This document shows positions 50,792 to 59,702 of a stretch of DNA of 64,000 nucleotides, one piece after another. The translations under genes were made by a program, and so were the position numbers. Within the stretch, counting starts at the first letter, position 1. Each line of letters begins with the position of its first letter. The DNA is from Caballeronia arationis (GTDB lineage Bacteria; Pseudomonadota; Gammaproteobacteria; Burkholderiales; Burkholderiaceae), in assembly GCF_001544975.2 (NCBI RefSeq), contig NZ_FCOG02000010.1, positions 80,155-144,154 on the forward strand, read 5' to 3'. Below the pieces are notes generated by a model, which had not been told where the DNA came from, searched no databases, and saw nothing but the letters and a program-made list of their open reading frames with translations.

Positions 50792-50938
50792 TGCTTTCCC
50801 TTCCTTGTGTTCGTTGCCGGAATGACTGGTCAAACGCCGAAACTACCATAGCCACGCCGGCTCTGCTTCGACGCTAGAATGGCAGCCGGCCGCGCGACGG
50901 GGGTTTCTTGCATATCTCTTGCAATTGGCTTGCTCGTG

Positions 50939-51014
50939 AGCGCTAAAGCGCCAACTCTGGTCGACCGCCAAGCATGGGACCAGAGTAAGCGCTAAAGCGC
51001 CAACTCTGGTCGAC
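50939..51014 (+). repeat. Direct repeat pair with inverted centre in the MFS gene leader
   Basis: A 27-bp sequence occurs twice, identically, at 50939-50965 and 50988-51014 (49-bp period). Each copy contains the near-palindrome GCGCTAAAGCGC. Between them GACCAGAGT (50978-50986) is complementary to ACTCTGGTC in both copies, at almost equal distance, so it can form either of two mutually exclusive stems. The second copy ends against the ribosome binding site of the MFS gene. Confidence 0.85.
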
Positions 51015-51029
51015 AGGAGAACCAAGCCG

Positions 51030-52472
51030 ATGCAGGCCCCCGAAAGTCCAAGCGACACCAAGCGCTCCCGCAGTTCCAGCGGATCGCTCATCGTGGCGCT
51101 CGTCGCGGCGACGTTCTTCATGGAAAACCTCGACGGCACGATCATCGCCACCGCGCTGCCGCAGATGGCGCGCTCGTTCGGCGTGCATCCCGCCGACATG
51201 AGCCTCGGCATCACGTCGTATCTGCTGACGCTCGCCGTCTTCATCCCGATCAGCGGCTGGGCCGCCGACCGCTTCGGCCTGCGCACGGTGTTCGGCAGCG
51301 CGATCGCTGTCTTCACCGCCGCCTCCGTGCTCTGCGCGATGACCGACACGCTGCATTCGTTCGCCGCGGCGCGCGTGCTGCAAGGCATCGGAGGCGCGAT
51401 GATGGTGCCGGTCGGACGCCTCGCCGTCCTGCGAGCGACGCCCAAGGACGGCCTGATGCGCGCCATCGCGATCATCACCTGGCCGGGGCTCGTCGCGCCG
51501 GTGATCGGTCCGCCGCTCGGCGGCTTCATCACGACCTATTCGTCGTGGCGCTGGATCTTCTATCTGAACCTGCCGCTCGGCGCGATCGGGCTCTTCGTCG
51601 CGCTGCGCTATCTCGACAACACGCGCGAAAACGCCGGCCGCCGCTTCGATCTGCCCGGCTTCGCGCTGTGCGGCCTCGCCTGCACGACATTGCTCTACGC
51701 GATGGAACTGATCGGCCGCAGCGACACGCCGTGGACGCAGACGAGCGTGTTCGTCGCGGTGGGCGTGGTGTCGGGTGTGGCCGCGTGGCTGCATCTGCGA
51801 CGCGCGAGGGAGCCGGTCGTCGATCTGTCGGCGCTGAAGGTGAAGACGTTTGCCGTCGCGATGGGCGGCGGGTCGCTCTTTCGCATCTCGATCAGCGCGG
51901 TGCCGTTCCTGTTGCCGCTGATGTTCCAGGTGGGCTTCGGGATGGACGCGTTCGCATCCGGCCTGCTCACGCTCGCCGTGTTCGCGGGCAATCTCTCGAT
52001 GAAGCTCGTCACGACGTCCGTCATGCGCCGCTTCGGCTTTCGCTCGGTGCTGATCGTCAACGGCACACTGGCGGCGCTCTCGCTCGCGGCGATGAGCCTG
52101 CTCGCGCCATCGACGCCCAAAACCGTAGTCGTCGTCGTGCTGTTCCTGTCGGGGCTTGCGCGCTCGCTGCAGTTCACCGCGCTCAACACGCTCAGCTTCG
52201 CCGACGTGCCGAAGGCACAGATGAGCGGCGCCTCGGCGCTGTCGAGCACGCTCTTTCAGATGACGATGGGTATCGGCGTGGCGGCCGGTGCGATCGCGCT
52301 CAGGATCGCGCAATGGCTGCACGGACACGATTCGCAGTCGGTCACGCCAGCGGATTTCAGCGTGGCATTCCTGATCGTCGCGGTGATCGGGCTGGTGGGG
52401 ATAGCGGACTTGTTCGGGCTCGCGCGCGACGCAGGCGCGGTCGTGAGCGGACATCGCGCCAGGAAGCGCTGA
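51030..52472 (+). CDS. DHA2-type MFS drug efflux transporter
   Basis: 480-aa major facilitator protein, probably 14 helices. Motifs of drug/H+ antiporters are present: LDGTIIATALPQMARSFG (helix 1 motif), GWAADRFGLRTVFG (motif A), RVLQGIGGAMMVPVGR (motif B) and GPPLGGFITTYSSWRWIFYLNLPLG (motif C). AGGAG lies 11 bp before the ATG. No regulator gene is adjacent; control may act through the repeat directly upstream. Substrate unknown. Confidence 0.9.
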   Translation: MQAPESPSDTKRSRSSSGSLIVALVAATFFMENLDGTIIATALPQMARSFGVHPADMSLGITSYLLTLAVFIPISGWAADRFGLRTVFGSAIAVFTAASVLCAMTDTLHSFAAARVLQGIGGAMMVPVGRLAVLRATPKDGLMRAIAIITWPGLVAPVIGPPLGGFITTYSSWRWIFYLNLPLGAIGLFVALRYLDNTRENAGRRFDLPGFALCGLACTTLLYAMELIGRSDTPWTQTSVFVAVGVVSGVAAWLHLRRAREPVVDLSALKVKTFAVAMGGGSLFRISISAVPFLLPLMFQVGFGMDAFASGLLTLAVFAGNLSMKLVTTSVMRRFGFRSVLIVNGTLAALSLAAMSLLAPSTPKTVVVVVLFLSGLARSLQFTALNTLSFADVPKAQMSGASALSSTLFQMTMGIGVAAGAIALRIAQWLHGHDSQSVTPADFSVAFLIVAVIGLVGIADLFGLARDAGAVVSGHRARKR

Positions 52473-52485
52473 GACCTTTCGCGCT

Positions 52486-52851
52486 CTACGTCGCGCGTTT
52501 CAGCCAGTCGAGCCAGCCGAGCGCGATCGCCGCGTTCACGAGCACGCCCGCCGTCGCGGCGAGCGCCGCGATCATCGTCCAGAATGCGGAGCGGCGCGCG
52601 GCCCGCGCGGAGTCGCGCGCATCGCGAGCGGCATCGTGCGCCGCCTCGGCCGACGCTACCATGGCACGGCGCTGCTCGGTCTGGCGCCCTTCCTCCTTCT
52701 GGAAGAGCCATGCGCGCTTGGCGAAGGTCTCGTCGTCAGTCGGCGAAGACGCTTCCAGCTCCGCGCGTATCGACGCTTCGCCCGTCGCCTCGTAACGCCG
52801 GAAGCGCGCTTCGCGTTCGCTCGCGGCGATTGGCTTCCTGTCTTCGTCCAT
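52486..52851 (-). CDS. Small protein with C-terminal membrane helix, function unknown
   Basis: 121-aa protein: a charged N-terminal half (about 1-75), an Ala/Arg/Asp helix with heptad-like spacing (about 60-90, possibly coiled coil), and one membrane segment near the C-terminus (about 90-112). ATG at 52851 has GAGGAC upstream. I recognise no family. Convergent with the MFS gene, with 13 bp between the stops. Confidence 0.7.
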   Translation of the reverse strand: MDEDRKPIAASEREARFRRYEATGEASIRAELEASSPTDDETFAKRAWLFQKEEGRQTEQRRAMVASAEAAHDAARDARDSARAARRSAFWTMIAALAATAGVLVNAAIALGWLDWLKRAT

Positions 52852-52950
52852 GTGTCCTCGTTCGCGGATACCGAAAGGCAACCGGACGATTGTCACACGC
52901 CGGGAGATCCGGCTCGCAAAGCGACAGCGCGATCCCTGCCAGGCAAGGTT

Positions 52951-53370
52951 TTACGGCGTGACGACGAAAGGCGCATGCATGCCCATCGCGTAATGCCCGG
53001 GCTGGTTGCAGATGAGCACGTAATGTCCGGGCGCCAGCTTGAGCGTGAGCTGCTTGCTCTTGCCGGGCGCCATGTCCTCGACTTCGCCCATCTTCCTGAA
53101 CTGCTTTTCCGGCACCGCGCCGTTCTTCACCGGCAGCTTGTCCGCCGACATGTCGGTCTTGAGCACGACAAGTTCGTGGATCTGCTTCGTGTCGGACGCG
53201 TTGGTCGCCTCGAACGTCACCGTGCCTGCCTTCACGCTGTCGGTATCGAGCTTGATTGTGTCGTTGCTGAGCGTGGCCTTGACCGTTTCCTTCGCGTACG
53301 CCGCGCCGCTGACGAGACCCAGCGCGACGACCCCGGCGCACACCGCGATGTGCGAATTCCTGAGCGTCAT
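52951..53370 (-). CDS. Periplasmic cupredoxin-domain protein
   Basis: 139-aa exported blue-copper-type protein. Signal peptide residues 1-26 (AYA cleavage). Type 1 copper ligands are all present: His65 (IHELVVLK), Cys121, His126 and Met131 in CNQPGHYAMGM. GGAGAA precedes the ATG at 53370. Likely electron carrier or copper-binding protein; partner unknown. No copper-resistance genes adjoin it. Confidence 0.87.
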   Translation of the reverse strand: MTLRNSHIAVCAGVVALGLVSGAAYAKETVKATLSNDTIKLDTDSVKAGTVTFEATNASDTKQIHELVVLKTDMSADKLPVKNGAVPEKQFRKMGEVEDMAPGKSKQLTLKLAPGHYVLICNQPGHYAMGMHAPFVVTP

Positions 53371-53551
53371 GTTCTTCTCCGTTGATCCGCAAGCATCGTC
53401 GCGGCCGGCGCGGCGCTTCCCATGAAACGCCGCTTGCCGGCTTCGCATTGCTTGCCACACGGGTAGAACGTGCGGCGAGGCGCGCTTATTCCCGGATCGG
53501 CCGATGACGTGGCTTCTGCAGCTCGCCCGCGCCGTCTTCAGGTGGCTGCGA

Positions 53552-54289
53552 TCAAAGCTGGCTCATGCCGCCGTCGATGATGATCTCCGTTCCGACGATG
53601 AAGCCCGACTCGGGCGCTGCCAGATGCAGCACCGTCGCCGCGACTTCGCTGCTGTGCCCGAAGCGTCCGAGGGGAATCTGCGCTTGCAGTTGCGCCGCGA
53701 GGTCGTCGGAGAGGCCGAGCTTTTCGTGCAGCGGCGTGCGGACCGGGCCGGGGCTGACCACGTTCACGCGTACGCCGCGCGGCAGCAGTTCGGCCGACAG
53801 CGTCTTGGCGAACGTGATGAGCGCAGCCTTGCTCGCCGCATACACCGACGAAGCCGGCATGCCGATATGCGCATTGATCGACCCGTTCAGCACGATCGAC
53901 GCCCCTTCGTTCAGGAGCGGCACGAGCGACTGGATCTGGAAGAAGGCGCCCTTGACGTTGATGTCGAAGGTCTCGTCCCACAGGGCTTCGGTGATGTCCG
54001 CAAAGGGCGCGAGCTTCGCGATCCCCGCGTTGATGAAAACCGCGTCGAGCTTTACGTTGGCTTCGGCGAGTTGCTTCGCCAGTTCGCGCGCCGCCGCGAC
54101 CGAACCCGCGTCGTTGCGTAGCGCGATCGCGCCGGCGCCGAGCGTTGCTTCCGCCGACGCGAGCGTGGCCGAATCGCGCCCGGTGATGACGACGCGTGCG
54201 CCTTCTGCGGCGAAAGCCTGAGCGGTGACGAGGCCCATGCCGCTGTTGCCGCCGGTGACGAGGACTGTTTTTCCATTGAAGCGGTTCAT
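53552..54289 (-). CDS. Short-chain dehydrogenase/reductase
   Basis: 245-aa classical SDR. TGGNSGMG at 12-19 binds NAD(P); NAG at about 100; catalytic Ser in LNGSINAH and Tyr-x3-Lys in SVYAASKAA are intact, unlike the SDR-fold protein at 23913-24719. C-terminus GTEIIIDGGMSQL. AAAGGAGAA precedes the ATG. Divergent from the O-methyltransferase gene with 264 bp between starts. Substrate unknown. Confidence 0.9.
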   Translation of the reverse strand: MNRFNGKTVLVTGGNSGMGLVTAQAFAAEGARVVITGRDSATLASAEATLGAGAIALRNDAGSVAAARELAKQLAEANVKLDAVFINAGIAKLAPFADITEALWDETFDINVKGAFFQIQSLVPLLNEGASIVLNGSINAHIGMPASSVYAASKAALITFAKTLSAELLPRGVRVNVVSPGPVRTPLHEKLGLSDDLAAQLQAQIPLGRFGHSSEVAATVLHLAAPESGFIVGTEIIIDGGMSQL

Positions 54290-54553
54290 GACGTTCTCCT
54301 TTGAACGTGGGTCAGTGTATGAGAAGCAGTGTGCGCCGCCAGCAACGCTTTGCCGTGCAACGCTTCCGACGAACACGTTCGACGCCGTCGCACATGTTTT
54401 CGCGCCAGGCGCCCGAAAGTCACCTGCACGGCTCTGCGCGGCTGCGCACACAAGTTCCTTGAACCCTCGCGATGCGCCTCCTAGAGTTAGCTGCGGCCTT
54501 TCATCGGCTTTTTCACGCCTTACGTTTCATCACATTTAAGCGAAGGATGACTT

Positions 54554-55588
54554 ATGGAAAATGCGCAAGCGCCCGGCACCGTCGATACGCCCTCTCCTGA
54601 CCGGCTGCTGCAGATCGGCATGGGTTTCTGGGCATCGAAGACATTGCTGTCGGCGGTCGAACTCGGCGTGTTCACGCAACTCGCGAGAGGTCCGCTTGAC
54701 GCGGCCGGCCTGTCCAGCACGCTCGGACTGCATCCGCGTTCGGCGCTGGACTTTCTCGATGCACTCGTCGCGTTGAAGCTGCTCGCGCGCGAAGGCTCGA
54801 CCTACAGCAACATGCCCGACACCGGTCTTTTCCTCGACAAGGCCAAGCCATGCTATGTCGGCGGCCTGCTGGAAATGGCGAACACGCGCCTTTATCCGTT
54901 CTGGGGATCGCTCACCGAAGCGCTGAAGACCGGCCTGCCGCAAAACGAGTCGAAGCACGGCGGCAATCTCTTCGAGGCGATCTATCACGATGATGCGTCG
55001 CTGCGCGGCTTTCTCCAGGCGATGAGCGGCGTCAGCCTCGGTGCGGCGCGCGAGATCGCGCAGAAGTTTCCGTGGGGCAACTACCGCACGTTCATCGACA
55101 TCGGCGCGGCGCAGGGCGCGCTGCCCGTGCAGGTCGCGCTCGCGCATCCGCATCTCACCGGCGGTGGCTTCGACCTGCCGGCCGTCGGTCCGGTGTTCGA
55201 CGAATACGTCGCGGCGCACGGGTTGCAGGATCGCCTGCGCTTTCACCCGGGCGACTTCTTCAAGGACCCCTGCCCGAGCGCCGACGTCCTCGTGATGGGC
55301 CACATCCTGCACGACTGGGCGTTGCCGCAAAAGCTCGACCTGCTGAAGAAGTGTCATGCGGCGCTGCCCCCGGGCGGTTGCCTCGTCGTGTATGACGCGA
55401 TCATCGACGACGATCGCCGCGAGAACGCCTTCGGCCTCATGATGAGCCTGAACATGCTGATCGAAACGCCCGGCGGCTTCGACTACACGGGCGCGCAATG
55501 CCGCGAATGGATGAAGGAAACGGGCTTTTCGGAGGTGCGCATCGAACCGCTCGTCGGGGCGGATTCGATGGTGGTCGGCGTCAAGTGA
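54554..55588 (+). CDS. SAM-dependent O-methyltransferase (acetylserotonin O-methyltransferase-like)
   Basis: 344-aa methyltransferase of the plant/polyketide O-methyltransferase class. An N-terminal winged-helix dimerisation domain (about 15-95) precedes the SAM fold: [20 protein letters not shown] near 178-197, and the catalytic-base motif [12 protein letters not shown] near 252-263. Such enzymes act on phenolic small molecules. No biosynthetic cluster surrounds it apart from the divergent SDR. Substrate unknown. Confidence 0.87.
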   Translation: MENAQAPGTVDTPSPDRLLQIGMGFWASKTLLSAVELGVFTQLARGPLDAAGLSSTLGLHPRSALDFLDALVALKLLAREGSTYSNMPDTGLFLDKAKPCYVGGLLEMANTRLYPFWGSLTEALKTGLPQNESKHGGNLFEAIYHDDASLRGFLQAMSGVSLGAAREIAQKFPWGNYRTFIDIGAAQGALPVQVALAHPHLTGGGFDLPAVGPVFDEYVAAHGLQDRLRFHPGDFFKDPCPSADVLVMGHILHDWALPQKLDLLKKCHAALPPGGCLVVYDAIIDDDRRENAFGLMMSLNMLIETPGGFDYTGAQCREWMKETGFSEVRIEPLVGADSMVVGVK

Positions 55589-55603
55589 GCGCGGCGGGCA
55601 CGC

Positions 55604-57421
55604 TCAGACGTTGTCTTCCACGATCACCGCCGACGTGCCCGCGGCGCCCGCGTTGACGGTGAGGCGCGTTCGCTTTGCGAGCGGAGCCTGCGGCGCGCTG
55701 CCGTCCGCGTTGAGTCCCTTCACCTTGTTGAAGATCGCGACGAACTGCCCGGGTGTCACGGTCGCGGACGCGTAGCCCTGCGCATCGTGATCGGCGTATT
55801 TGAGGTCGGGGTTGTTCAGCTTGAGGAGCGCGTCGAACACCTGCGGCGAAGCCACGAGCGAGGTGAACGGCGTGCCCGCCGTTCGCCCTTGCGCCTCGCC
55901 GAAGAACGACGTGCTGCTGATCCCCGCCGACATCAGGTCGACGAGGGCCGGCGTGCCCGTCGACGGGTTCGGATCGTCGCGCACGACGCCCGCCTGGAAT
56001 GCGTGCAGGTCGCCCGTGATCGCGACGAGGTTCGCGATTCCCTGCATCTTCACGAACGAAAGCAGGTCGGCCTTGTGGCTCGGATAGCCGTCCCACGAGT
56101 CGCAGTCGATCACGAACACGCCGCTGTTCGACGGCGCGATGACGGACAGGTCGATCCACAGGCGGTTCATCATCACCTCGTTGCCCCACACCTTCCATGT
56201 CGCGATCGACGACTTCAGCGTGTCCTTCCACCATTGCGTCTGCGTCGGGCCGAGGATCGAAGGCACGCGCCCGAGGCGCTGCGTGTCGAGCGCCTCGAAC
56301 TGCTGGAGCGCCCCCTGCGGCACGAAGTAACGCGAGCCCTGCGGATCGCTGCCGTTGACGGGATCGTGGCCGAGCGCCTGCGCGACGGAGGCTTCGCTGA
56401 CCACGTGATCGTCGCGATAGAGCCGCTCGTCCGTCATGACAAGGTGCATCAGCGAGCCGAAGTGGAAGTCGCGATAGATGCGAATATTGTCGTAATTGCC
56501 ATTGCGCAAATCGAACGAGACGTCGCCCCAGTCGACCGGCAGATATTCCGCCCACGCCTGGTTCGCACTGCGCCGCCGCTCGGTCTGTTGCTTGTTTTCG
56601 TTCGTGTAGGTCTGATGGTCCTGCCAGCAGTCGTCTGAGAATTCGTGGTCGTCCCAGATCGCGATCACCGGGAAACGCGCATGCACCGCCTGAAGGCGCG
56701 TGTCGCCGCGATATGTGCGATAGAGCGTGCGGTAATCGTTGACGGTGTTCGCATAGGTGCCGCCCGCCGGGAGCGCCAGGCCGTCGGGCAATGCGATCGC
56801 GGCATGCGCGGGTTCGACGGCGGCCGTCTGCGCCGCACCGGCCGTTTCGTAGATGTAGTCGCCCAGATGCACGACGAAGTCGAGATCGGTCTCGGTCGCG
56901 AGCAGCGACATCGCCTGCCAGTGGTTCGCACTCCAGTTCTGGCACACGAACCACGCAAACCGCACCTGCGGATTCGCCTCGCTGGCGGCGGGCGCGGTGC
57001 GTGTCGTGCCCATCGGACTCACGTCGCTGCCGGCGACGAAGCGGTAGTAGTAAGTCGTTTTCGCGGCAAGGCCGGTCACTTTCGTGCGCACGGTGAAGTC
57101 GTAGTCCGGCAGCGCGCTCAATTGCACGCTCGCGACCGGATTTGAAAAGTCCGCCTGCGCCGAGACGTCGAGGCGCAGCGAAACGGCCGCCGTCGTGTTC
57201 GTGGCGGTGCCGGTGCAGCGCGTCCAGAAGACGGCGGAGGTGTCGCGCGGATCGCCGCTCGCGACGCCCTGAGGGAACGCGAACGACCCCGCGGGCGGCG
57301 GAGGTACCGGCGAGCCTCCGCTGTTGCTGTCGTCGGAGCCGCCGTGGCAGGCAGCGAGCGTGCCGGTAGCGGCCACGACCGTGTAGAACGTGGACAGGGA
57401 GAGAAAGCGTCGGCGATCCAT
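55604..57421 (-). CDS. phoD: Alkaline phosphatase D, Tat-exported lipoprotein form
   Basis: 605-aa PhoD-family phosphatase/phosphodiesterase. The N-terminus DRRRFLSLS is a twin-arginine signal and it ends in a lipobox LAAC with Cys25, so this is predicted to be a Tat-translocated lipoprotein; a Ser/Gly/Pro linker follows. Metal-site motifs include WDDHEFSDDCWQD and TGDLHAFQAG, with FVVHLGDYIYE earlier. ATG at 57421 is chosen because it places the Arg pair at the correct position. A Pho-box-like sequence lies 159 bp upstream, fitting phosphate-starvation control. Confidence 0.9.
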   Translation of the reverse strand: MDRRRFLSLSTFYTVVAATGTLAACHGGSDDSNSGGSPVPPPPAGSFAFPQGVASGDPRDTSAVFWTRCTGTATNTTAAVSLRLDVSAQADFSNPVASVQLSALPDYDFTVRTKVTGLAAKTTYYYRFVAGSDVSPMGTTRTAPAASEANPQVRFAWFVCQNWSANHWQAMSLLATETDLDFVVHLGDYIYETAGAAQTAAVEPAHAAIALPDGLALPAGGTYANTVNDYRTLYRTYRGDTRLQAVHARFPVIAIWDDHEFSDDCWQDHQTYTNENKQQTERRRSANQAWAEYLPVDWGDVSFDLRNGNYDNIRIYRDFHFGSLMHLVMTDERLYRDDHVVSEASVAQALGHDPVNGSDPQGSRYFVPQGALQQFEALDTQRLGRVPSILGPTQTQWWKDTLKSSIATWKVWGNEVMMNRLWIDLSVIAPSNSGVFVIDCDSWDGYPSHKADLLSFVKMQGIANLVAITGDLHAFQAGVVRDDPNPSTGTPALVDLMSAGISSTSFFGEAQGRTAGTPFTSLVASPQVFDALLKLNNPDLKYADHDAQGYASATVTPGQFVAIFNKVKGLNADGSAPQAPLAKRTRLTVNAGAAGTSAVIVEDNV

Positions 57422-57748
57422 GGCAGTGCCTCTTGGGTCGGCCGCCGCTGCGGCCTTCGACGAACGCGCCGGCCCCGCGCGTGCGCCGTGACGCACGACG
57501 CGCACGAAGTCGTGGCGAGGAATTCGGATCGCTGTGCTGGCGGGGACGATCGACTGCTATGTCGTCGGTCTCTCCTGTCGCGAGAGTTGCATGACACGCT
57601 ACAAATCTGGATCGCGCGTGTCAAGGAGGGTTTTCGCGCCGCCCATGCGACGACGCACGAGCGCGCCGCGCGCGCCGATGCATGCCGGGTCGCGTGATGG
57701 CACGAAGTGGTCTTCGCCGTGCGTATGCGCGGCCGGCTGCAGACGGAC
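57422..57748. other. Intergenic region upstream of phoD
   Basis: 327 bp between phoD and the small gene upstream on the same strand. Apart from the Pho-box candidate I see only an imperfect dyad around 57571-57587; no gene. Confidence 0.5.
57580..57597 (-). promoter_or_regulatory. Candidate Pho box upstream of phoD
   Basis: On the minus strand the 18 bp match the PhoB consensus at 13 positions, including a perfect TGTCAT in the first half. It is 159 nt from the phoD start. No clear -10 lies about 10 bp beyond. Confidence 0.4.
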
Positions 57749-57952
57749 CTAGCGGTCCTGAGCCATCGCTTTCAGGCGATCTTCGCCGGCGTCGCGAGCA
57801 GCGTCGGCGGTCGAGAAATTTTCCTCCGAGACCATCGAGCGCTTCACCTCGCTGGCCGCGAAGTCGACGAGCGTGATCACCCATACGAAGCCGCCCGCCT
57901 GCTCGGCAGTCTGCACGACTGCGCGCAGGTTTGCGTTGTTAGCCGATGTCAT
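57749..57952 (-). CDS. Small soluble protein of unknown function (67 aa)
   Basis: Starts with an ATG at 57952 preceded by a strong GGAGGAGA; an upstream in-frame ATG lacks one. The protein (TSANNANLRAVVQTAEQAGGFVWVITLVDFAASEVKRS) looks like a compact alpha/beta unit with an acidic-basic tail. No family recognised. First of three small minus-strand genes in a row. Confidence 0.7.
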   Translation of the reverse strand: MTSANNANLRAVVQTAEQAGGFVWVITLVDFAASEVKRSMVSEENFSTADAARDAGEDRLKAMAQDR

Positions 57953-57995
57953 TATGTCTCCTCCTGAGAAAACGTTGCTGAACGCGCCGAGCAAT

Positions 57996-58406
57996 TCACG
58001 TGCCGAAATCCAGTCCGCCGATCAGCACCGCGAACTCCGCCTGCGAGCGCGATTCCAGATCGACGTCGCGCGCGCCCTGCCACGCCGTCAGCTTGGCCGG
58101 GATCGCCTGCAGGTAACGCTCGAAGCGCTCGTCGCCATGCGCGTCGAAAAGCCGCTCGATCTCGCCGTCGTCCCAGGTGAGATAGAGATTCAGCCGCTGC
58201 GAATAGCCTGGCGGAAATGCGCGCCCGTGCGCGGCCCGCTCGGCACTGACCCGCACGCGCGCAGGCGTGCGGCCGTTTTCGTGCGGAATGACTTCGACGC
58301 GAACGTCCGCATCGAGCAGGCTTGCAATCCTGCTCGCGATGCGCGGCGCGAATTCGGAGCCGAAGCGGCGCAGCTTTTCACGATCCACGGCGGCGCTCCG
58401 TTGCAT
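57996..58406 (-). CDS. Conserved protein of unknown function (possibly DUF5594)
   Basis: 136-aa soluble protein with FAPRIASRIASLLDADVRVEVIPH near the N-terminus and AKLTAWQGARDVDLESRSQAEFAVLIGGLDFG at the C-terminus. This resembles a Burkholderia-specific family I believe is DUF5594, but I cannot confirm the number. It lies between two other small genes on the same strand. Confidence 0.65.
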   Translation of the reverse strand: MQRSAAVDREKLRRFGSEFAPRIASRIASLLDADVRVEVIPHENGRTPARVRVSAERAAHGRAFPPGYSQRLNLYLTWDDGEIERLFDAHGDERFERYLQAIPAKLTAWQGARDVDLESRSQAEFAVLIGGLDFGT

Positions 58407-58445
58407 GCGGGGCGGCGACTGCTGCCCGAACGGCGGGCTGCAAGC

Positions 58446-58748
58446 TCATACGGCCGGCAAGTCCTCCAGCGACTTTTCGATCTGCCCTTCCTGTACGCGC
58501 GCCTCGATGCCGATGTGCCCGGCGGTGTAAGGCAATGCCGTGACCTTGGGGCCGAGAAAGGTCCGGCCGCCGAGCGTGAAGAGCGTGCGGACTTCCCTGC
58601 CGCTCTTGATGGCGTCAACGACCTGGGCCACCTCGACGATAGTGGTTGGCGATGTCCAGTTATTCGTGCCCTGATCGAAGTCGCCCCAGCGCACGTTCGT
58701 CACGCGGTCATTCGTCCAGCGCACACCATCGATAGCCAAAGTAGACAT
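58446..58748 (-). CDS. Small protein of unknown function (100 aa)
   Basis: ATG at 58748 with GGAGG upstream. The sequence is beta-rich with tryptophans early (VRWTNDRVTNVRWGDFD) and TFLGPKVTALPYTAGHIGIEARVQEGQ later. No signal peptide or membrane helix, no family recognised. It is 39 bp upstream of the 136-aa gene and probably co-transcribed with it. Confidence 0.7.
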   Translation of the reverse strand: MSTLAIDGVRWTNDRVTNVRWGDFDQGTNNWTSPTTIVEVAQVVDAIKSGREVRTLFTLGGRTFLGPKVTALPYTAGHIGIEARVQEGQIEKSLEDLPAV

Positions 58749-59035
58749 GGCTGCCTCCATTGCCTCGTTGTATCCCGGCCATCCTAGCACTTTGATGCGG
58801 CGGTGACATTCGGCGCAAGGCTTGGTGCGGCGCGTCAGAAAATGACCGTATTCGCGCTTCGTTTCAGCGCCCGAACCTATTTTTTCGCAGACGTATCGGT
58901 TGTAAGCAGATGTCGCAATGCGCCATGAGCCGCTGGCAATCGTGATACTAATATCGCGTTTTCGGCGCTGCATACGCGCCCGGGCCGAAGCCCGGCGCAT
59001 TGCAAGCCATTTTTAATCGACTGAAGGTGTCACGA

Positions 59036-59551
59036 ATGAAAAAAACACTCGCTGCATTGGCGGCAACGCTCGCTGTGAGCGCGGCTTTTGCTCAGTCCTC
59101 GGCACCCGCTGCGGCGTCGGCCCCCGGCGCCGTCGTTGCGACGGCCGCATCGGCGCCCGCTGCGACCCACCGTGAAGCGCGCGTCGAGGATCGCATCAAC
59201 GAACTGCACTCGGCGCTGAAAATCACGCCGCAGCAGGAAGATCAATGGTCGAAGTTCGCCGACATCATGCGTGAAAATGCGCACACGATGGGCGAGCTGT
59301 ATCGCCAGCGTGTCGCGCAGCGCAACACGATGTCCGCGCTCGACGACATGAAGCAATACCAGCAGATCACGCAGGCGAACGCGGATGGCACGAAGCGCCT
59401 CGTCGATGCATTCGAGCCGCTCTACGCGAGCCTCTCGCCCGAGCAGAAGAAGCTCGCCGATACCAACTTCCGTGAAGGCGGGCGCGAGCATCGCCGGCAT
59501 CGCGCGCCGCGTGCCGGCGTGCCGGAAGGCGCGTCCGTGACGAAGCCGTGA
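59036..59551 (+). CDS. Spy/CpxP-family periplasmic protein (LTxxQ motif)
   Basis: 171-aa exported helical protein. Signal peptide residues 1-19 (AFA cleavage), then an Ala/Ser linker (20-45) and a helical hairpin domain with motifs LKITPQQEDQW and LSPEQKKLAD, the doubled LTxxQ-like repeats of Spy/CpxP. Members are periplasmic chaperones or envelope-stress modulators. The C-terminal tail is His/Arg-rich (REHRRHRAPR), which might bind metal. AAGG precedes the ATG at 59036. Confidence 0.87.
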   Translation: MKKTLAALAATLAVSAAFAQSSAPAAASAPGAVVATAASAPAATHREARVEDRINELHSALKITPQQEDQWSKFADIMRENAHTMGELYRQRVAQRNTMSALDDMKQYQQITQANADGTKRLVDAFEPLYASLSPEQKKLADTNFREGGREHRRHRAPRAGVPEGASVTKP

Positions 59552-59583
59552 CGAAGCCGTGACGCAACCTTTCGCCAGCATGC

Positions 59584-59621
59584 AAAACGCCCGCATCGTC
59601 CGATGCGGGCGTTTTGTTTTT
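59584..59621 (+). terminator. Rho-independent terminator after the Spy-like gene
   Basis: 15-bp inverted repeat (59584-59598 with 59601-59615) followed by G and a T6 run. Confidence 0.88.
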
Positions 59622-59702
59622 TGAGTCTTTCGCGCTGTGGCGTGCAAAATGGCTCGATTGCCGTTACGATCGCGAACCCGCGATTTCCTCCAACGATCCG
59701 CC

